Positions 14,482 to 22,396 of a stretch of DNA of 32,029 bases are shown one piece after another. How positions within the stretch are numbered: the first letter of the stretch is position 1; every line of letters begins with the position of its first letter. Source of the DNA: JBHENN01 sp046262015 (GTDB lineage: Bacteria; Actinomycetota; CADDZG01; WHSQ01); contig JBHENN010000029.1 of assembly GCA_046262015.1 (NCBI GenBank), forward strand, positions 1 through 32,029, read 5' to 3'. The position numbers were made by a program, and so were the translations under genes. The notes beneath the pieces are model-generated. The model ran no database searches and was not told the origin of the DNA. It saw only the letters and a program-made list of their open reading frames with translations.

Positions 14482-15243
14482 CTACAGCGCGGCCACCCGC
14501 GCGCGCAGGAACGCGAGGTCGGTCGCGATGCCTTTCGGGGGGGTCTCGCAGATCACCGCCGGCGCGCCGGAAGCCTTCACCATGTCGGCGATGAGCTCCA
14601 CGTCCATCGTGCCGGCATCGAAGTTCTCGTGCCGGTCGGCCCCGCTTCCGGCCCGGTCGCGCGAGCTGTTCGCGTGCACGAGGTCGATCCGTCCGGTCGC
14701 CTCGAGGACGCGCGGGACGACGTCGGCAAGCTCCTCCCCGGCGGCATGCGCGTGGCACGTATCGAAGCAGAACCCGACCTCGAAACCCTCCAAGTGCTTC
14801 CATAGCTCGGCCAGGACCTCGATGCGCCGACCCATGGCGTTCGTCCCTCCGGCTGTGTTCTCGATGTAGATCGGAACCGGACACTCGTCCATCTCCTCGA
14901 AGACCTTCCACCACCTCCTGAACCCTCGCTCGACCCCGTCCTCGGAATGACCGGCATGCACGATCAGGGCGGTCGCCCCGATCTCGGCCGCGCGTTCGAG
15001 GCTTCCGGCGAGGATCTTGCGCGACGGGATGCGGACCCGATTGTTGGGCGACGCGACGTTGATGAGATAGGGAGCGTGCACGTAGATCGGGAGGGGGCTC
15101 TGCCTGAGGAGATCGGCATCGGCTCGGGGTGGTGGTTTCTTCCACGACTGGGGCGGTCCGACGAACATCTGGATGCATCCCGCCCCGAGCTCGCCCGCCT
15201 CGGCTAGGGGATCCTCGCCGCGGATGTGCGCGCCGACGATCAT
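14482..15243 (-). CDS. nfo: Deoxyribonuclease IV (endonuclease IV, AP endonuclease)
   Basis: The protein has 253 residues, a little shorter than E. coli Nfo. Zinc-ligand motifs of the TIM-barrel AP endonuclease family are all visible: YVHAPYLINVASP (about 54), ALIVHAGH (about 93), YIENTAGG (about 125), CFDTCHAHAAG (about 160) and the signature HANSSRDRAGSGADRHENF (about 190). It cleaves DNA 5' to abasic sites during base excision repair. The ATG at 15243 is preceded at six bases by TAGCGT. It is monocistronic, divergent from the CBS protein. Confidence 0.93.
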   Translation of the reverse strand: MIVGAHIRGEDPLAEAGELGAGCIQMFVGPPQSWKKPPPRADADLLRQSPLPIYVHAPYLINVASPNNRVRIPSRKILAGSLERAAEIGATALIVHAGHSEDGVERGFRRWWKVFEEMDECPVPIYIENTAGGTNAMGRRIEVLAELWKHLEGFEVGFCFDTCHAHAAGEELADVVPRVLEATGRIDLVHANSSRDRAGSGADRHENFDAGTMDVELIADMVKASGAPAVICETPPKGIATDLAFLRARVAAL

Positions 15244-15249
15244 GATCGA

Positions 15250-15255
15250 ACGCTA
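15250..15255 (-). promoter_or_regulatory. -10 element (TAGCGT) of nfo, leaderless
   Basis: On the minus strand TAGCGT ends six bases before the nfo ATG, the same spacing as at other operon heads in this window. There is no Shine-Dalgarno sequence between them. Confidence 0.45.
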
Positions 15256-15315
15256 GCCGATGGCGGGGAGGGCAGACAGGGGCACGGCTTGCCCTGGGAG
15301 CGGTGATGGACCAAG

Positions 15316-15723
15316 ATGCCGGCGATGAGGCTTCTACGTGACATCGCGATACGGCATCTGCTCACCGTCGCCCCCCAGAGCACGATCCGGCGCGCCGCGA
15401 AGATCATGGTCGACCGCGGGGTGGGGGCTGCGGTCGTGATCGAGAACGAGAAGGTCGCGGGGATCGTGACCGAGCGCGACATCCTGAAAGCGATCGCGGC
15501 CGAGGAGGACCTCGACTCGTCCGATGTGAACTCGATCATGACCCGCGATGTCGTCAGCGGCGCGCCGGGTTGGGACGTTCTCCAGGCCGCCAGGGCGATG
15601 GCGGAAGGTGGTTTCCGCCACCTGCTCGTCATGGAGATGGACGAGCCGGTGGGGATCGTCTCGCTCCGAGATCTGATCGGAGCCATGGCGGAGATGGTTC
15701 ATCCGGACGGCTCCTCGGCCTGA
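15316..15723 (+). CDS. Tandem CBS-domain protein
   Basis: The protein has 135 residues and consists of two CBS domains only (a Bateman module). The first spans about 12-70 (LTVAPQSTIRRAAKIMVDRGVGAAVVIE, then GIVTERDILKAI); the second about 75-130 (IMTRDVVSGAPGWDVLQAARAMAEGG, then GIVSLRDLIGAM). Such proteins bind adenine nucleotides and act as regulatory or sensing modules; the partner is not known. The ATG at 15316 is used; an ATG nine bases later is possible. Its 3' end overlaps the convergent SRPBCC gene by 25 bases. No clear promoter or ribosome site was found. Confidence 0.88.
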   Translation: MPAMRLLRDIAIRHLLTVAPQSTIRRAAKIMVDRGVGAAVVIENEKVAGIVTERDILKAIAAEEDLDSSDVNSIMTRDVVSGAPGWDVLQAARAMAEGGFRHLLVMEMDEPVGIVSLRDLIGAMAEMVHPDGSSA

Positions 15724-16148
15724 CGCGCGAGCCCGTCGAGCGACATCCGCTGCATGCGCTTGAGACGCCATCTCAAAAGCACCGACAGCAACGAACCGAG
15801 CGCCCCCCGCGGGAGGTCGGCCTCGAGCACATGGTCGATCCGGGCACCATCGCCGTCGGGCCGCACCTCGTAGGTCACCCGCATGCGCACTCCGACGAGA
15901 ACGTCTTCTTCGAAGAGGTCGGGCCCGACCTCCACCGCCCGGCTCTTGCCCTCGACCCGGAAGCCCAGCATCCGGGCCTGCCCCTCTTGCTCGTCCCCGG
16001 GCTTGAGCGGCTCGGGTCCCTCCATCGAGACGATCTCGGGCTGCCAGCGGGCGCGCCGGCCGGGAGACGTGATCGCCACCATGATCGCCTCGGGGGACGC
16101 GTCCGAGTGCGTGGCGGCCCGGATGACATAACGCCCAGGCGCACTCAC
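15699..16148 (-). CDS. SRPBCC (polyketide cyclase/START-like) family protein
   Basis: The protein has 149 residues with the helix-grip pattern: an initial strand GRYVIRAATHSDASPEAIMVAITSPGRRARWQPEI, then alternating strands (EGQARMLGFRVEGKSRAV, GVRMRVTYEV) and a long C-terminal amphipathic helix LGSLLSVLLRWRLKRMQRM. Such proteins bind hydrophobic ligands; the function here is unknown. The GTG at 16148 overlaps the stop of the upstream YchF-like gene by four bases (GTGA), so the two form an operon. A longer frame running upstream through the YchF gene was rejected as shadow coding. Confidence 0.78.
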   Translation of the reverse strand: MSAPGRYVIRAATHSDASPEAIMVAITSPGRRARWQPEIVSMEGPEPLKPGDEQEGQARMLGFRVEGKSRAVEVGPDLFEEDVLVGVRMRVTYEVRPDGDGARIDHVLEADLPRGALGSLLSVLLRWRLKRMQRMSLDGLARQAEEPSG

Positions 16149-17125
16149 ACCGCGAACCTGATGTTCAGAACGTCCCCCTCCTTGACCACGTAGTCCTTGC
16201 CCTCCACGCGCAGCAATCCCTTCGGCTTGGCGGCATCCCACGACCCTGCCCCCACGAGCTCCTCGTACCCGATCACCTCGGCGCGGATGAAGCCGCGCTC
16301 GAGGTCGGAGTGGATCGCGCCGGCGGCCTCGGGAGCGGTAGCACCCCGCCGCACCTCCCACGCGCGCGTCTCGTCCTCGCCCGTCGTCAGGAAGGTGATG
16401 AGGTCGAGCGCCCGGTAGCACGCTCCGATCACGCGGTCGAGGCCCGGCTCTTCGATACCGAAACCGGACAGCAGCTCTTGGGCATCCCCCGGATCTAGCG
16501 CGGCAACCTCTGCCTCGAGCGCCGCGCTTACGGCGAGCGTCCCCTCCGGAAGCCCGTCCGGCGCGCCCTGGCCTTCGTCCACGTTTGCCACGACGATCCA
16601 CGGCTTCAGTGTCAGCGGCGCATAGCCGCGCAGCACCCGGAGCTCGACCTCGTCGAACCTACCGTCCCGCAGCGGGCGCTCCTCCTCCAACAAGGCGTGG
16701 GCCCTCTCGAGCGCGACGACCTCCTCTTTCGCCTCGACGGAGCCTTTGGCCTTCTTACGCGCCTTCTCCATGCCGCTCTCGATGCTCGCAAGATCGGCGA
16801 GCAGCAACTCGGCGTGAAGGCCGGTCAGCTCCCGACCCGGGTCGGCGTCGGGGCCGAAGGCTCGCACCACCATGCACAACGCGTCCATCTGACGGAACTC
16901 GGCGATGCCCTGGGCGGTAAGCCCGCCGGGAACGTCCACGAACCTCACCTTCGCGGGAACGATCCGCTTCGCGCGCTCCAGCGACGCGAGCACGCCCAGC
17001 CGTTCATCGGGCACCTCCACGACTGCCTGGTTCGACCTTCCGCCCGCGCCCCCCGAGCGCGTGAGCGCGGTGAACAGGGTCGTCTTGCCCGAGTACGGCA
17101 TCCCCACGATCCCCACATCCTTCAT
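16145..17125 (-). CDS. Divergent YchF/OLA1-family GTPase (TRAFAC class) with C-terminal TGS domain
   Basis: The protein has 326 residues against about 363 for canonical YchF. The P-loop is GMPYSGKTTLF at 8-18, where canonical YchF has GLPNVGKSTLF; switch II is VDVPGG at 63-68 rather than VDIAGL. The coiled-coil insertion is reduced (about 105-155). The NxxE specificity motif of YchF (NVDE, 181-184) is kept, which in this family goes with ATP preference. The C-terminal TGS-like part (EVRRGATAPEAAGAIHSDLE to EGDVLNIRF, about 250-326) is typical. It may be a paralogue of a standard ychF located elsewhere. The ATG at 17125 follows TATGTT at six bases. Ribosome or stress association is known for the family only. 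Confidence 0.82.
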   Translation of the reverse strand: MKDVGIVGMPYSGKTTLFTALTRSGGAGGRSNQAVVEVPDERLGVLASLERAKRIVPAKVRFVDVPGGLTAQGIAEFRQMDALCMVVRAFGPDADPGRELTGLHAELLLADLASIESGMEKARKKAKGSVEAKEEVVALERAHALLEEERPLRDGRFDEVELRVLRGYAPLTLKPWIVVANVDEGQGAPDGLPEGTLAVSAALEAEVAALDPGDAQELLSGFGIEEPGLDRVIGACYRALDLITFLTTGEDETRAWEVRRGATAPEAAGAIHSDLERGFIRAEVIGYEELVGAGSWDAAKPKGLLRVEGKDYVVKEGDVLNIRFAV

Positions 17126-17131
17126 CGGCTC

Positions 17132-17149
17132 AACATATCGGGGTACCGT
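17132..17149. promoter_or_regulatory. Face-to-face leaderless promoters of the YchF-like and SDR genes
   Basis: The divergent genes are only 30 bp apart. On the minus strand TATGTT (17137-17132) ends six bases before the YchF ATG; on the plus strand TACCGT (17144-17149) ends six bases before the SDR ATG. Each -35 region would have to lie at or inside the other gene's start, so the two promoters should compete for polymerase. Confidence 0.45.
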
Positions 17150-17155
17150 CCCGCG

Positions 17156-17932
17156 ATGGACAGCGGGCTTGCGGGCAAGGCCGTTCTGGTGACGGGCGGA
17201 GGGGGCGGTATCGGAAGCGCGATCGCGCGCGCGTTCGCGGCCGAAGGGGCGCGCGTCGTCGTTCATCACCGCACTAGCCGGCGGCGCGCCGAAGAGGTGG
17301 CCTCCGAGATCGGCGGGATCGCCCTCCACGCGGACCTCACGATCGAACCCGAGGTCGATGGCTTGATCAAGGGTGCGGTCGAAGCACTCGGAGGACTCGA
17401 TGTCCTCGTCGCCAACGCCGGCGCGTGGCCGAGCACGGACGAGCCGCTGTGGGAGATGTCCCTCGACCGGTGGCGCGCCACGATCGCGGCCAATCTCGAC
17501 ACTGTATTCCTGAGCTGTCGCGCTTTCTTACGACACGTCGCAACCACGGGCCGCGGCACCATCGTGATGGTGGCATCCACCGCGGGCCTGGTCGGGGAGG
17601 CGGGGCATGCCGACTACGCCGCGGCCAAAGCCGCGGTCGCCGGAGGGCTTCTGAAGAGCCTCAAGAACGAGATCGTTCGCATCGCCCCACAGGGACGAGT
17701 GAACGTCGTCGCGCCCGGCTGGACAGTCACGGACATGACGAGGGACGCGATCGCCGATCCCCACTTCGCGCCCCGCATCACGCGCACGATGGCGCTGCGC
17801 AAGCTCGGGACCGCCGACGAGGTTGCGCGGGTCGTCGTAGCCCTCGCGTCCGATCGCATCTCGGGGCACGTCACCGGTCAGGTGGTTGAGGTCGCCGGAG
17901 GCATGGAGGGCCGCGTCCTCCACGAGGGATAG
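17156..17932 (+). CDS. Short-chain dehydrogenase/reductase (classical SDR)
   Basis: The protein has 258 residues. TGGGGGIGSAIA (13-24) binds NAD(P)H; NAGAWPS, the catalytic VASTAG serine, YAAAK (Tyr-x3-Lys) and a C-terminal GQVVEVAGG follow in the classical order. It resembles FabG-like 3-oxoacyl reductases, but it stands alone away from the fatty-acid operon, so its substrate is open. The HHRTSRRRAEE stretch after beta-2 suggests NADP preference. The start is the ATG at 17156, preceded at six bases by TACCGT. It is divergent from the YchF-like gene and converges on the arginase. Confidence 0.85.
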   Translation: MDSGLAGKAVLVTGGGGGIGSAIARAFAAEGARVVVHHRTSRRRAEEVASEIGGIALHADLTIEPEVDGLIKGAVEALGGLDVLVANAGAWPSTDEPLWEMSLDRWRATIAANLDTVFLSCRAFLRHVATTGRGTIVMVASTAGLVGEAGHADYAAAKAAVAGGLLKSLKNEIVRIAPQGRVNVVAPGWTVTDMTRDAIADPHFAPRITRTMALRKLGTADEVARVVVALASDRISGHVTGQVVEVAGGMEGRVLHEG

Positions 17933-18070
17933 GACGACTCGCCATGGGAGAACTTGCCGAACACGAACGGAGATTCCATCTCGGGTGCCGACGCTGGAGC
18001 GCGGCTCGCTCGGGCGATGGGCGCTGACTCTCGCCGTACTCAAGTGACCCTGCCGAACTCGCAAAGGCGG

Positions 18071-18970
18071 TCACAGGATGCTGGCTCCCAGCGCGCTCGC
18101 CACGAGCTCGACCGCGAGCAGGCCCGTCGTGTCGGCATGGTCGAGGATCGGGTTGACCTCGACCACTTCCATCGACGTGAGGATCCGTGCTTCCGCCAGC
18201 AGCTCCATGGCGAGGTGCGCCTCCCGGTAGGACAAGCCGCCGCGCACCGGCGTACCCACGCCCGGTGCTATCTCCGGGTCGCACACGTCGACGTCGAACG
18301 ACAGGTGGACGAACCCGGGGCCCGAGACCTGTTCGATCGCCCGTCCAAGGACCTCGACCACCCCGTGACGATCCAGGTCCGACATGGTGAACACGTGGAG
18401 TCCCATGTCGCGCACGAGCTGCTTCTCCCCGGGATCGAGCGAGCGGATCCCGACGAGCACGACGCGCGTTGGGTCGACCCAGGGCGGGTCTGCGAACCCG
18501 GGAAGGGAGAACCCGCACGCACCGATCGCGGCGGCGAGCGGCATCCCGTGCACGTTGCCCGAAGGTGAGGTCTCGGGACGATTCAGGTCGGCGTGAGCGT
18601 CCACCCACACGACCCCTCCGGAGCCGAGCCGGGAGTGCAGCCCGGCCAGGGTCCCCATCGCGATCGAGTGGTCGCCTCCGAGGATGACCGGCATCCGATC
18701 GGCGGCCAGCACCTCGGCGACGCTCGAGGCGATCTGGGCACACGACGCCAGGATCGCCGGGAGGTAGCGGGCCTTCTCGTCCTTCACCGCGGCCACCTCG
18801 GGGATGTCGGCTGCCACGTTGCCGCGATCGTCCACGTCGATCCCGAGCGACCCGAGACGTTCGGCGCGCCCCGCGTAGCGGATCGCGCTGGGGCCCATGT
18901 CCACCCCGCGGCGAGCCGCTCCGAGGTCCAGCGGCGCGCCGACGATGGACACGCTCGTCGTGCGACTCAT
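18071..18970 (-). CDS. rocF: Arginase
   Basis: The protein has 299 residues. All manganese ligands are visible: His101 (GGDHS), Asp124, His126 and Asp128 (WVDAHADLN), Asp226 and Asp228 (SFDVDVCDP). The arginase-type substrate loop NRPETSPSGNVHGMPLA with His141 distinguishes it from agmatinase and formimidoylglutamase. It hydrolyses arginine to ornithine and urea. Its ATG overlaps the stop of the TerC gene (ATGA), so it is co-translated with a putative manganese transporter. The apparent long frame upstream of 18970 is a shadow of terC. Confidence 0.93.
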   Translation of the reverse strand: MSRTTSVSIVGAPLDLGAARRGVDMGPSAIRYAGRAERLGSLGIDVDDRGNVAADIPEVAAVKDEKARYLPAILASCAQIASSVAEVLAADRMPVILGGDHSIAMGTLAGLHSRLGSGGVVWVDAHADLNRPETSPSGNVHGMPLAAAIGACGFSLPGFADPPWVDPTRVVLVGIRSLDPGEKQLVRDMGLHVFTMSDLDRHGVVEVLGRAIEQVSGPGFVHLSFDVDVCDPEIAPGVGTPVRGGLSYREAHLAMELLAEARILTSMEVVEVNPILDHADTTGLLAVELVASALGASIL

Positions 18971-19932
18971 GGGGGAGACGGTCCGGGTTCCTCTTCTCGC
19001 GGGCGGGCCGAGCCCGGCGGAGGATCCTTCGGCGGCAGCTTGAGCGACAGCAGTGTCGTGACGGCGAGGGTCCCGATTATCACGAGAAGCGACAGCCAGA
19101 TCGGCACGTGGACATGGACGGCCTCGAGGAGCATCTTGGTCCCCACGAAGCCGAGGATCACGGCCAGCCCGTAGCGAAGCAAGTGTAGCCGCGCCATCCC
19201 TCCGGCGAGGAGGAAGTACAAGGCGCGCAGGCCCAGGATCGCGAACACGTTTGACGTCAGGATGATGAACGGGTCCTTCGTGATGGCGAAGATCGCGGGG
19301 ATGCTGTCGACCGCGAACAGGATGTCCGTGATCTCGATGAACGTCAGCACCACAAGGAGCGGCGTGGCGATCCTCTTCCCGTTCTCGATGACAAAGAAAT
19401 CCTGACCGTGATACTTCGTCGTCGTCCTGAACTTGCGCTGGAGCAGGCGCAGGATCGGATTCTGCTCGGGATGGATCTCCTCCGTCTCCCGCGCGATGCG
19501 GATGGCCGTAAATATCAAGAACGCCCCGAAGACGTAGATGATCCATTCGAAGTTCCGGATCAGAGCGACGCCCAACGCGATGAATATGCCGCGGAAGATC
19601 ATCGCGCCGAGGATCCCGAAGAACAGCACCTGATGTTGGTACGCGAGCGGGACCCGAAAATAGCTGAAGATGACGACGAACACGAACATGTTGTCGACCG
19701 ACAAGGAATACTCGATCAGGTACCCGGCGAAGTACTCCGCAGCTTGCGTGGGACCTCGCCAGAAGAAGACACCGACGCCGAACGCAAGCGCGAGACCGAT
19801 CCAGACAGCGACCCATGTACCCGACTCCCTAACCGTGGGCTCGTGCTCATCCGCATGGAAGAACTTCAGATCGATGAGCAACATCGCGATGACGAAAACG
19901 ATGAAGCCGGCATAGAGATACCAGGGAACCAA
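18967..19932 (-). CDS. TerC family integral membrane protein (probable metal exporter)
   Basis: About 321 residues with eight to nine membrane segments. TerC signatures are EYSLSVDNMFVFVVIFSYF (with the conserved Asp-Asn in a membrane helix) and the later repeat FIEITDILFAVDSIPAIFAIT. Homologues (TerC, Alx, MeeF/MeeY) move manganese or help load metal into secreted enzymes. The start is uncertain: TTG at 19932 has GGAGG four bases upstream and gives the family-like start VPWYLYAGFIVF; GTG 19944 and ATG 19971/19974 are alternatives without a ribosome site. It overlaps the arginase start. The C-terminus is a Pro/Glu-rich cytosolic tail. A much longer upstream frame was rejected. Confidence 0.86.
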   Translation of the reverse strand: MVPWYLYAGFIVFVIAMLLIDLKFFHADEHEPTVRESGTWVAVWIGLALAFGVGVFFWRGPTQAAEYFAGYLIEYSLSVDNMFVFVVIFSYFRVPLAYQHQVLFFGILGAMIFRGIFIALGVALIRNFEWIIYVFGAFLIFTAIRIARETEEIHPEQNPILRLLQRKFRTTTKYHGQDFFVIENGKRIATPLLVVLTFIEITDILFAVDSIPAIFAITKDPFIILTSNVFAILGLRALYFLLAGGMARLHLLRYGLAVILGFVGTKMLLEAVHVHVPIWLSLLVIIGTLAVTTLLSLKLPPKDPPPGSARPREEEPGPSPP

Positions 19933-19996
19933 CGCGCCTCCCACGGGGCTCGTAGTAAGGTCCGGGCGCATCATCGTCGTCCGCACAGGAGTTCGA

Positions 19997-20470
19997 GTGC
20001 GCCCTCCAGCAGCAAGGATAGTAATGGCAGCCGCGCTGAGTGCGGTCGTGCTCGCCTCCTGCTCTGAGGACCGGCTTTCGAAGGCGGACTTCATCGCGCG
20101 CGCCGACGAGATCTGCAAAGAGGCGGACGCCAAGACGCGCGACCTCACGCGGCCCAGTACCGCGCCCGAGGTGGACTCCTTCGTCGAGGCTGCTGGTGAT
20201 ATCACGCGCGACGCGGTCGCCCGCATCCGCTCCCTGAAGCCTCCCGAGCAAGACGAGGCCGCCATAGCGGAGATGCTGAGCAAGGTCGAGGAGGCGCTCG
20301 AGCACCTCCCCGAGATGTCCGAAGCGGCCAAAGACCAGGACCTCGACGCGATGCAGGCGGCAGGCCGCGAGCTAACCGAGGCAGCCGAGGACGCCCAGAC
20401 GATCGCCGCCGAGTACGGGTTCGAGGTGTGTGGCGGAGTCGCCCCGACCGGCACGCCGCCGACGCCGTAG
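19997..20470 (+). CDS. Putative lipoprotein, helical, function unknown
   Basis: A 157-residue protein starting with a signal peptide (MRPPAARIVMAAALSAVVLASC) whose lipobox LASC marks Cys22 for lipidation, so it should be anchored to the outer face of the membrane. The rest is acidic, mostly helical and Ala/Glu-rich (about 25-145), with two more cysteines (EICKEAD and FEVCGG) that could form a disulfide. Such ICxxA...CG proteins are common in Actinomycetota without known function. The GTG at 19997 has AGGAG five bases upstream, which fixes the start. It heads an operon with a transporter, an SDR and a MATE pump. Confidence 0.75.
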   Translation: MRPPAARIVMAAALSAVVLASCSEDRLSKADFIARADEICKEADAKTRDLTRPSTAPEVDSFVEAAGDITRDAVARIRSLKPPEQDEAAIAEMLSKVEEALEHLPEMSEAAKDQDLDAMQAAGRELTEAAEDAQTIAAEYGFEVCGGVAPTGTPPTP

Positions 20471-21362
20471 CCGCTTGTCCCGGTCTCCATCTGTCGACGG
20501 AACGACCTCGGGCGTCGCCTGGGGAGGCGCCGCGGCGATCGCGTTCGGCACGCTGGCCATCGCAGCGAAGTTCGGCTACCGCGCCGGAGCCACTCCGCTA
20601 TCGCTGCTCGCAGCGCGCTTCGTCGTCGCGGCCATGGTCCTGGGCGCCTACCACCTCGTGCTGCGCAAGCCGTTGGGGGTGACCCCCGGCCAGGCCCGAA
20701 GGCTGGGCGCGCTCGGCGTCGTCTACGGGCTCGAGTCGTTCCTCTTCTTCGCGGCGCTGGAGAACGCCCCCGCCGGCGTCGTAAGCCTGGTGTTCTACAG
20801 CTTCCCGCTGTGGACGGTGCTCCTCGGGCTGGCCACGCGTCTCGAGCGTTTCCGGCCGGCGCTAGTGGTCGCGCTTGCATCGGGGACCGCGGGCGTGGCG
20901 CTCATCTTCACGTTGCCGCGCTCTCCAGGACGCGGCGTGGCCCTGGCGCTCGTGGCCGCCCTAGCGGTCGCCGTCTACCTCCTGCTGGTCCAGGTGCTGC
21001 TCCCGGATATGTCCCCCACCACATCGGCCACGTGGACCGCACTGATCGCCGCGCTCACGCTCGTCGCGGTGACGCTCGTCGTGCAAGCTCCGCTGCCTTC
21101 CGGCGCGCTGGTGCCGGCGGCCTCGCTGGGCCTCGCGACGGCATTCGCGTTCGGGGCGCTGTACGCATCGATCGCCCGCATCGGCTCCGCGCGCGCGGGC
21201 ATCGCCATGATGCTCGAGCCGGTGACGACCCTTGCGCTGGCGGCGGTGATCCTCGAGGAAGCCGTCGAGCCGAGGATGATCGCCGGAAGCGTGCTCATCG
21301 TCGCCGCCTTACCCATCCTCACCTGGACCCGGCGCGCCGACCCTGGCGAGGACACCCCCTGA
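20430..21362 (+). CDS. EamA/DMT-superfamily transporter
   Basis: About 310 residues with ten hydrophobic segments in two EamA repeats (about 28-150 and 165-300). The first begins GVAWGGAAAIAFGTLAIAAKF; the second ends with ARAGIAMMLEPVTTLALAAVILEE, a typical EamA signature. Members export amino acids, metabolites or drugs across the inner membrane; the substrate is unknown. The start is uncertain: GTG 20430 overlaps the lipoprotein gene by 41 bases and gives an Arg-rich N-terminus, whereas TTG 20475, five bases after that gene's stop, gives a more natural one. The stop shares a base with the next ATG (TGATG). Confidence 0.85.
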   Translation: MAESPRPARRRRRSRLSRSPSVDGTTSGVAWGGAAAIAFGTLAIAAKFGYRAGATPLSLLAARFVVAAMVLGAYHLVLRKPLGVTPGQARRLGALGVVYGLESFLFFAALENAPAGVVSLVFYSFPLWTVLLGLATRLERFRPALVVALASGTAGVALIFTLPRSPGRGVALALVAALAVAVYLLLVQVLLPDMSPTTSATWTALIAALTLVAVTLVVQAPLPSGALVPAASLGLATAFAFGALYASIARIGSARAGIAMMLEPVTTLALAAVILEEAVEPRMIAGSVLIVAALPILTWTRRADPGEDTP

Positions 21363-22381
21363 TGAAGCTGCTGGTACTCGGGGGGACCGTCTTCCTAGGC
21401 CGGCACGTGGTGGAACGTGCGCTCGATAGGGGCCACGACGTCACGCTCTTCAACCGGGGCCGCCACGGGGCCGAGTTGTTCCCCGAGGTCGAGAAGCTGC
21501 GGGGCAACCGCGATTCGGAGCTCGCTCCGCTCCGCGGCCGCCGCTGGGACGCGGTGGTCGATACGTCGGGCTACGTGCCCCGAGTGGTCCGCGCCGCGGC
21601 CGAGTTGCTGTCCCCTTCGATCGACCGATACATCTTCGTTTCGAGCGTCTCGGTCTATGCCGATACCAGTGCCGAAGGGATCGACGAGGCCGCACCGGTC
21701 GAGTCGCTACACGACCCCACGATGGAAGACGTCGACGAGCATTACGGCGCGCTCAAGGCGCTCTGCGAAGCGAAGCTCAAGGAGACCCTTCCGGGACGTG
21801 CTTGCAGCGTGCGCGCCGGGCTGCTGGTGGGTCCCCACGACCCGACTCACCGCTTCACGTACTGGGTCACGCGCATCGCCGAAGGAGGGCGGGTTCTCGC
21901 TCCCGAGCCCCGGGATCAGCCGGTCCAGTTCATCGACGCACGCGACCTAGCGGCATGGATGGTCGACGTGGCGGAACACGGACGCAGCGGCGTCTTCAAC
22001 GTCACCGGGCCTCTCGCGACGATGACGATGGAGGAGCTTCTCCAGGCGATCGTGCGAGCGACGAACAGCCGCGCCGAGCTCGTGTGGGCGTCGGACGAGT
22101 TCCTGATCCGGGGCGGGGTCGAACCCTGGTCCGATCTGCCGCTATGGCTGGCGGCGCGGCACCAGCCAGCGATCGCGGGTTTCTTCTCCATCGATATCAG
22201 CCGCGCGCGGGCGGCCGGGCTCACGACCCGCTCCGTTGACGACACGGTGCGAGACACGCTGGGATGGGCCGCGAGCGCAGACCCAGTCGACCACGACGAC
22301 CCCGAGCCGGGTGGGGCGGGTCTCACGCGCGATCGAGAGAGGGAGCTCATCACTGCATGGACAAAGCGGTCACGTCCATGA
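21362..22381 (+). CDS. NAD-dependent epimerase/dehydratase-like extended SDR
   Basis: The protein has 339 residues. The N-terminal GGTVFLGRHVVERAL (7-21) and GHDVTLFNRG form a Rossmann fold; FVSSVSVYAD and YGALK (Tyr-x3-Lys) form the active site. The GGTxFLG variant and the ARDLAAWMVDVAEHGRSGVFNVTG region match a group of actinobacterial reductases often annotated as NAD-epimerases, distantly related to the plant CSP41 group. The substrate, perhaps a sugar nucleotide, is unknown. It is coupled to the transporter upstream by TGATG and followed by the MATE gene after 15 bases. Confidence 0.84.
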   Translation: MKLLVLGGTVFLGRHVVERALDRGHDVTLFNRGRHGAELFPEVEKLRGNRDSELAPLRGRRWDAVVDTSGYVPRVVRAAAELLSPSIDRYIFVSSVSVYADTSAEGIDEAAPVESLHDPTMEDVDEHYGALKALCEAKLKETLPGRACSVRAGLLVGPHDPTHRFTYWVTRIAEGGRVLAPEPRDQPVQFIDARDLAAWMVDVAEHGRSGVFNVTGPLATMTMEELLQAIVRATNSRAELVWASDEFLIRGGVEPWSDLPLWLAARHQPAIAGFFSIDISRARAAGLTTRSVDDTVRDTLGWAASADPVDHDDPEPGGAGLTRDRERELITAWTKRSRP

Positions 22382-22396
22382 CGCCGGACTGAAAGG

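Noticed and set aside
17944..18027. Small plus-strand ORF (27 codons) between the SDR and arginase genes
   Set aside because: No ribosome site, promoter or recognisable sequence; such short frames are expected by chance.
18971..19816. Upstream extension of the arginase frame
   Set aside because: Arg-rich shadow of terC; the arginase ATG at 18970 gives a normal protein overlapping the terC stop.
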